From assembly GCA_019915015.1 (NCBI GenBank), contig JAHBBC010000044.1, positions 62,001 to 126,000 of the forward strand: a stretch of 64,000 bases of DNA, read 5' to 3'. Position 1 is the first letter of the stretch; every line of letters starts with the position of its first letter. This DNA comes from Auriscalpium vulgare. Taxonomy: Eukaryota; Basidiomycota; Agaricomycetes; Russulales; Auriscalpiaceae. This document shows positions 63,112 through 64,000 of the stretch, piece by piece. Under the pieces are notes generated by a model, which was not told where the DNA came from, did not search any database, and saw only the letters and a program-made list of their open reading frames with translations. Made by a program: the position numbers and the translations under genes.

Positions 63112-64000
63112 ATGGCACCAAAGGCGAGGGTTATCGTAGAGCCCACTCGACGCGCACCGCCCCGATCGGCCCCGTCGGAGTACTCGACTAGTCAGCGGGC
63201 GGAGTCCATGCCAGGACACCTCGCATCGTCGGAAGGTGGGGCGTCGGACGAAGAGCGCGCGACTTCCAGCGCTGAAGGCGCCGAGGGCGACAACGAAAAC
63301 GACGACGGCGAGGCATCGGGTGTGTCGGACGCAGCACCCGAGAACAACGGGGATGCTGCGGGCGAGGCTCCCGGCGATCAAAACGCGGAGGCAGGCCCTG
63401 TCCAATCGGAAGAGTCGGAGCACGGTTTGGATGGTAGACGGTCCCTCCATCAGGAGCTCCTGGACGTCAATGAGGCGTCGATCGAGTTGCTGACTGGCGG
63501 AGCGATGCGACAATGGTCGTCGCCGGAGCTTACCCCGTCGGAATCGGAGCCCGAAGTGGCTGCGCTGATTGATGAGGACCGAGACGAGGCACAGGTGCCT
63601 CCCGACAGCGACCGCTTGGCTTCCGACCGCGGAAACGTCGGAACGCACGGAGGTTTATCAGGAGACGGGCGTGGAGCGGCCGCACAGGTTTCCCGACCAG
63701 TTTCTCCCACATCGCAATCCAGTACTCCGTTATCGCGTTTACCCCGTCGCATGACCATGGCCACTCCGATGCCTACCCGTGGCGACCGCCAAGCCCCTAA
63801 GTTCGACAATCTTAAGCCGCGCGAGCTGCAACGCTATTTCGCGGAATTGAGGCACTTGTTCACACGGGCGGGTATCGAGGACGGCCAGGACCAGGAGAAG
63901 AAGGAGCACGCCACGCGATACCTGGACGTCCTTACAGCAGACCAGTGGCAAAGCCGACCCCAGTACGCGGGCAATGCGACGTTCGAAGAGTTCGTGACCG
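63112..64000 (+). CDS. Gypsy-type Gag polyprotein, 5' part, runs off the window
   Basis: The frame opens at ATGGCACCAAAGGCG (MAPKARVIVEPTRRAPP) and is uninterrupted to base 64000, 296 codons. The first two thirds are acidic and disordered (EGDNENDDGEASGVSD, ELTPSESEPEV). The gag domain begins near residue 215: TPMPTRGDRQAPKFDNLKP, RELQRYFAELRHLFTRAG, QEKKEHATRYLDVLTADQ, NATFEEFVT. This layout matches Gag of fungal Gypsy elements. The frame is open and directly follows LTR and primer-binding site, so the element could be intact; the rest lies beyond the window. Confidence 0.72.
   Translation, partial: MAPKARVIVEPTRRAPPRSAPSEYSTSQRAESMPGHLASSEGGASDEERATSSAEGAEGDNENDDGEASGVSDAAPENNGDAAGEAPGDQNAEAGPVQSEESEHGLDGRRSLHQELLDVNEASIELLTGGAMRQWSSPELTPSESEPEVAALIDEDRDEAQVPPDSDRLASDRGNVGTHGGLSGDGRGAAAQVSRPVSPTSQSSTPLSRLPRRMTMATPMPTRGDRQAPKFDNLKPRELQRYFAELRHLFTRAGIEDGQDQEKKEHATRYLDVLTADQWQSRPQYAGNATFEEFVT

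Overview
The window reads as transposon-rich DNA from a basidiomycete fungus, most likely an Agaricomycete. The evidence is the gene content: KDZ transposases with CxC2 and CxC5/CxC6 cysteine clusters, a Plavaka-type transposase, a TET/JBP-like 2OG-Fe(II) dioxygenase, a DUF6532 protein and a CYP63-like P450. Coding genes also carry many 50-70 nt GT..AG introns. I cannot name a species. No rRNA gene, intact tRNA gene or CRISPR array was seen.

Layout. 1-8.8 kb: one KDZ transposase gene on the minus strand, N-terminal half at 7.13-8.82 kb and C-terminal half at 1-1.0 kb. It is split by a 6.1 kb stack of nested repeats: SINE-like units, a fold-back, solo-LTR-like elements and a 1.4 kb element. 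9-17.4 kb: a second 1.4 kb element, a 4.3 kb element with long terminal inverted repeats and an 8-bp target duplication, and a second tRNA-headed SINE-like element. 18.9-25.5 kb: a DUF6532 gene and a Plavaka transposase gene, divergently arranged. 25.5-31 kb: a Ty3/Gypsy-like gag-protease-RT gene whose end is fused in frame to a dioxygenase fragment. 31-37 kb: broken Copia pieces and a broken CxC5/CxC6-KDZ gene. 37-50 kb: a 4 kb GC-rich minisatellite with a 20-bp monomer and a 60-bp higher-order unit, plus three smaller dispersed islands. Edges of these arrays cut a KDZ gene, an NAD(P)-binding protein gene and a P450 gene. A conserved ~130 bp core with a palindrome sits in three of the four islands. 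50-56 kb: weak coding remnants, a 65-bp tandem array, another SINE/LTR cluster and a gag fragment. 56.7-58.5 kb: an apparently intact TET/JBP-like dioxygenase gene. 58.5-64 kb: an ACGCGT-rich repeat, a small three-exon gene, a Plavaka 3' fragment, and a Gypsy element (LTR, primer-binding site, gag) running off the right edge.

Almost everything recognisable is mobile-element derived. Probable host genes are the P450 and NAD(P)-binding pair (47-49.3 kb), the 41.1-42.6 kb gene, the small gene at 60.7 kb and a few short unknown ORFs. Two points stand out as possibly undescribed. One is the dispersed minisatellite-plus-core unit, which behaves as though it moves into genes. The other is a family of tRNA-headed, hairpin-tailed elements whose 3' module is shared with larger non-autonomous elements. 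All names rest on motif recognition by eye; no database search was run.
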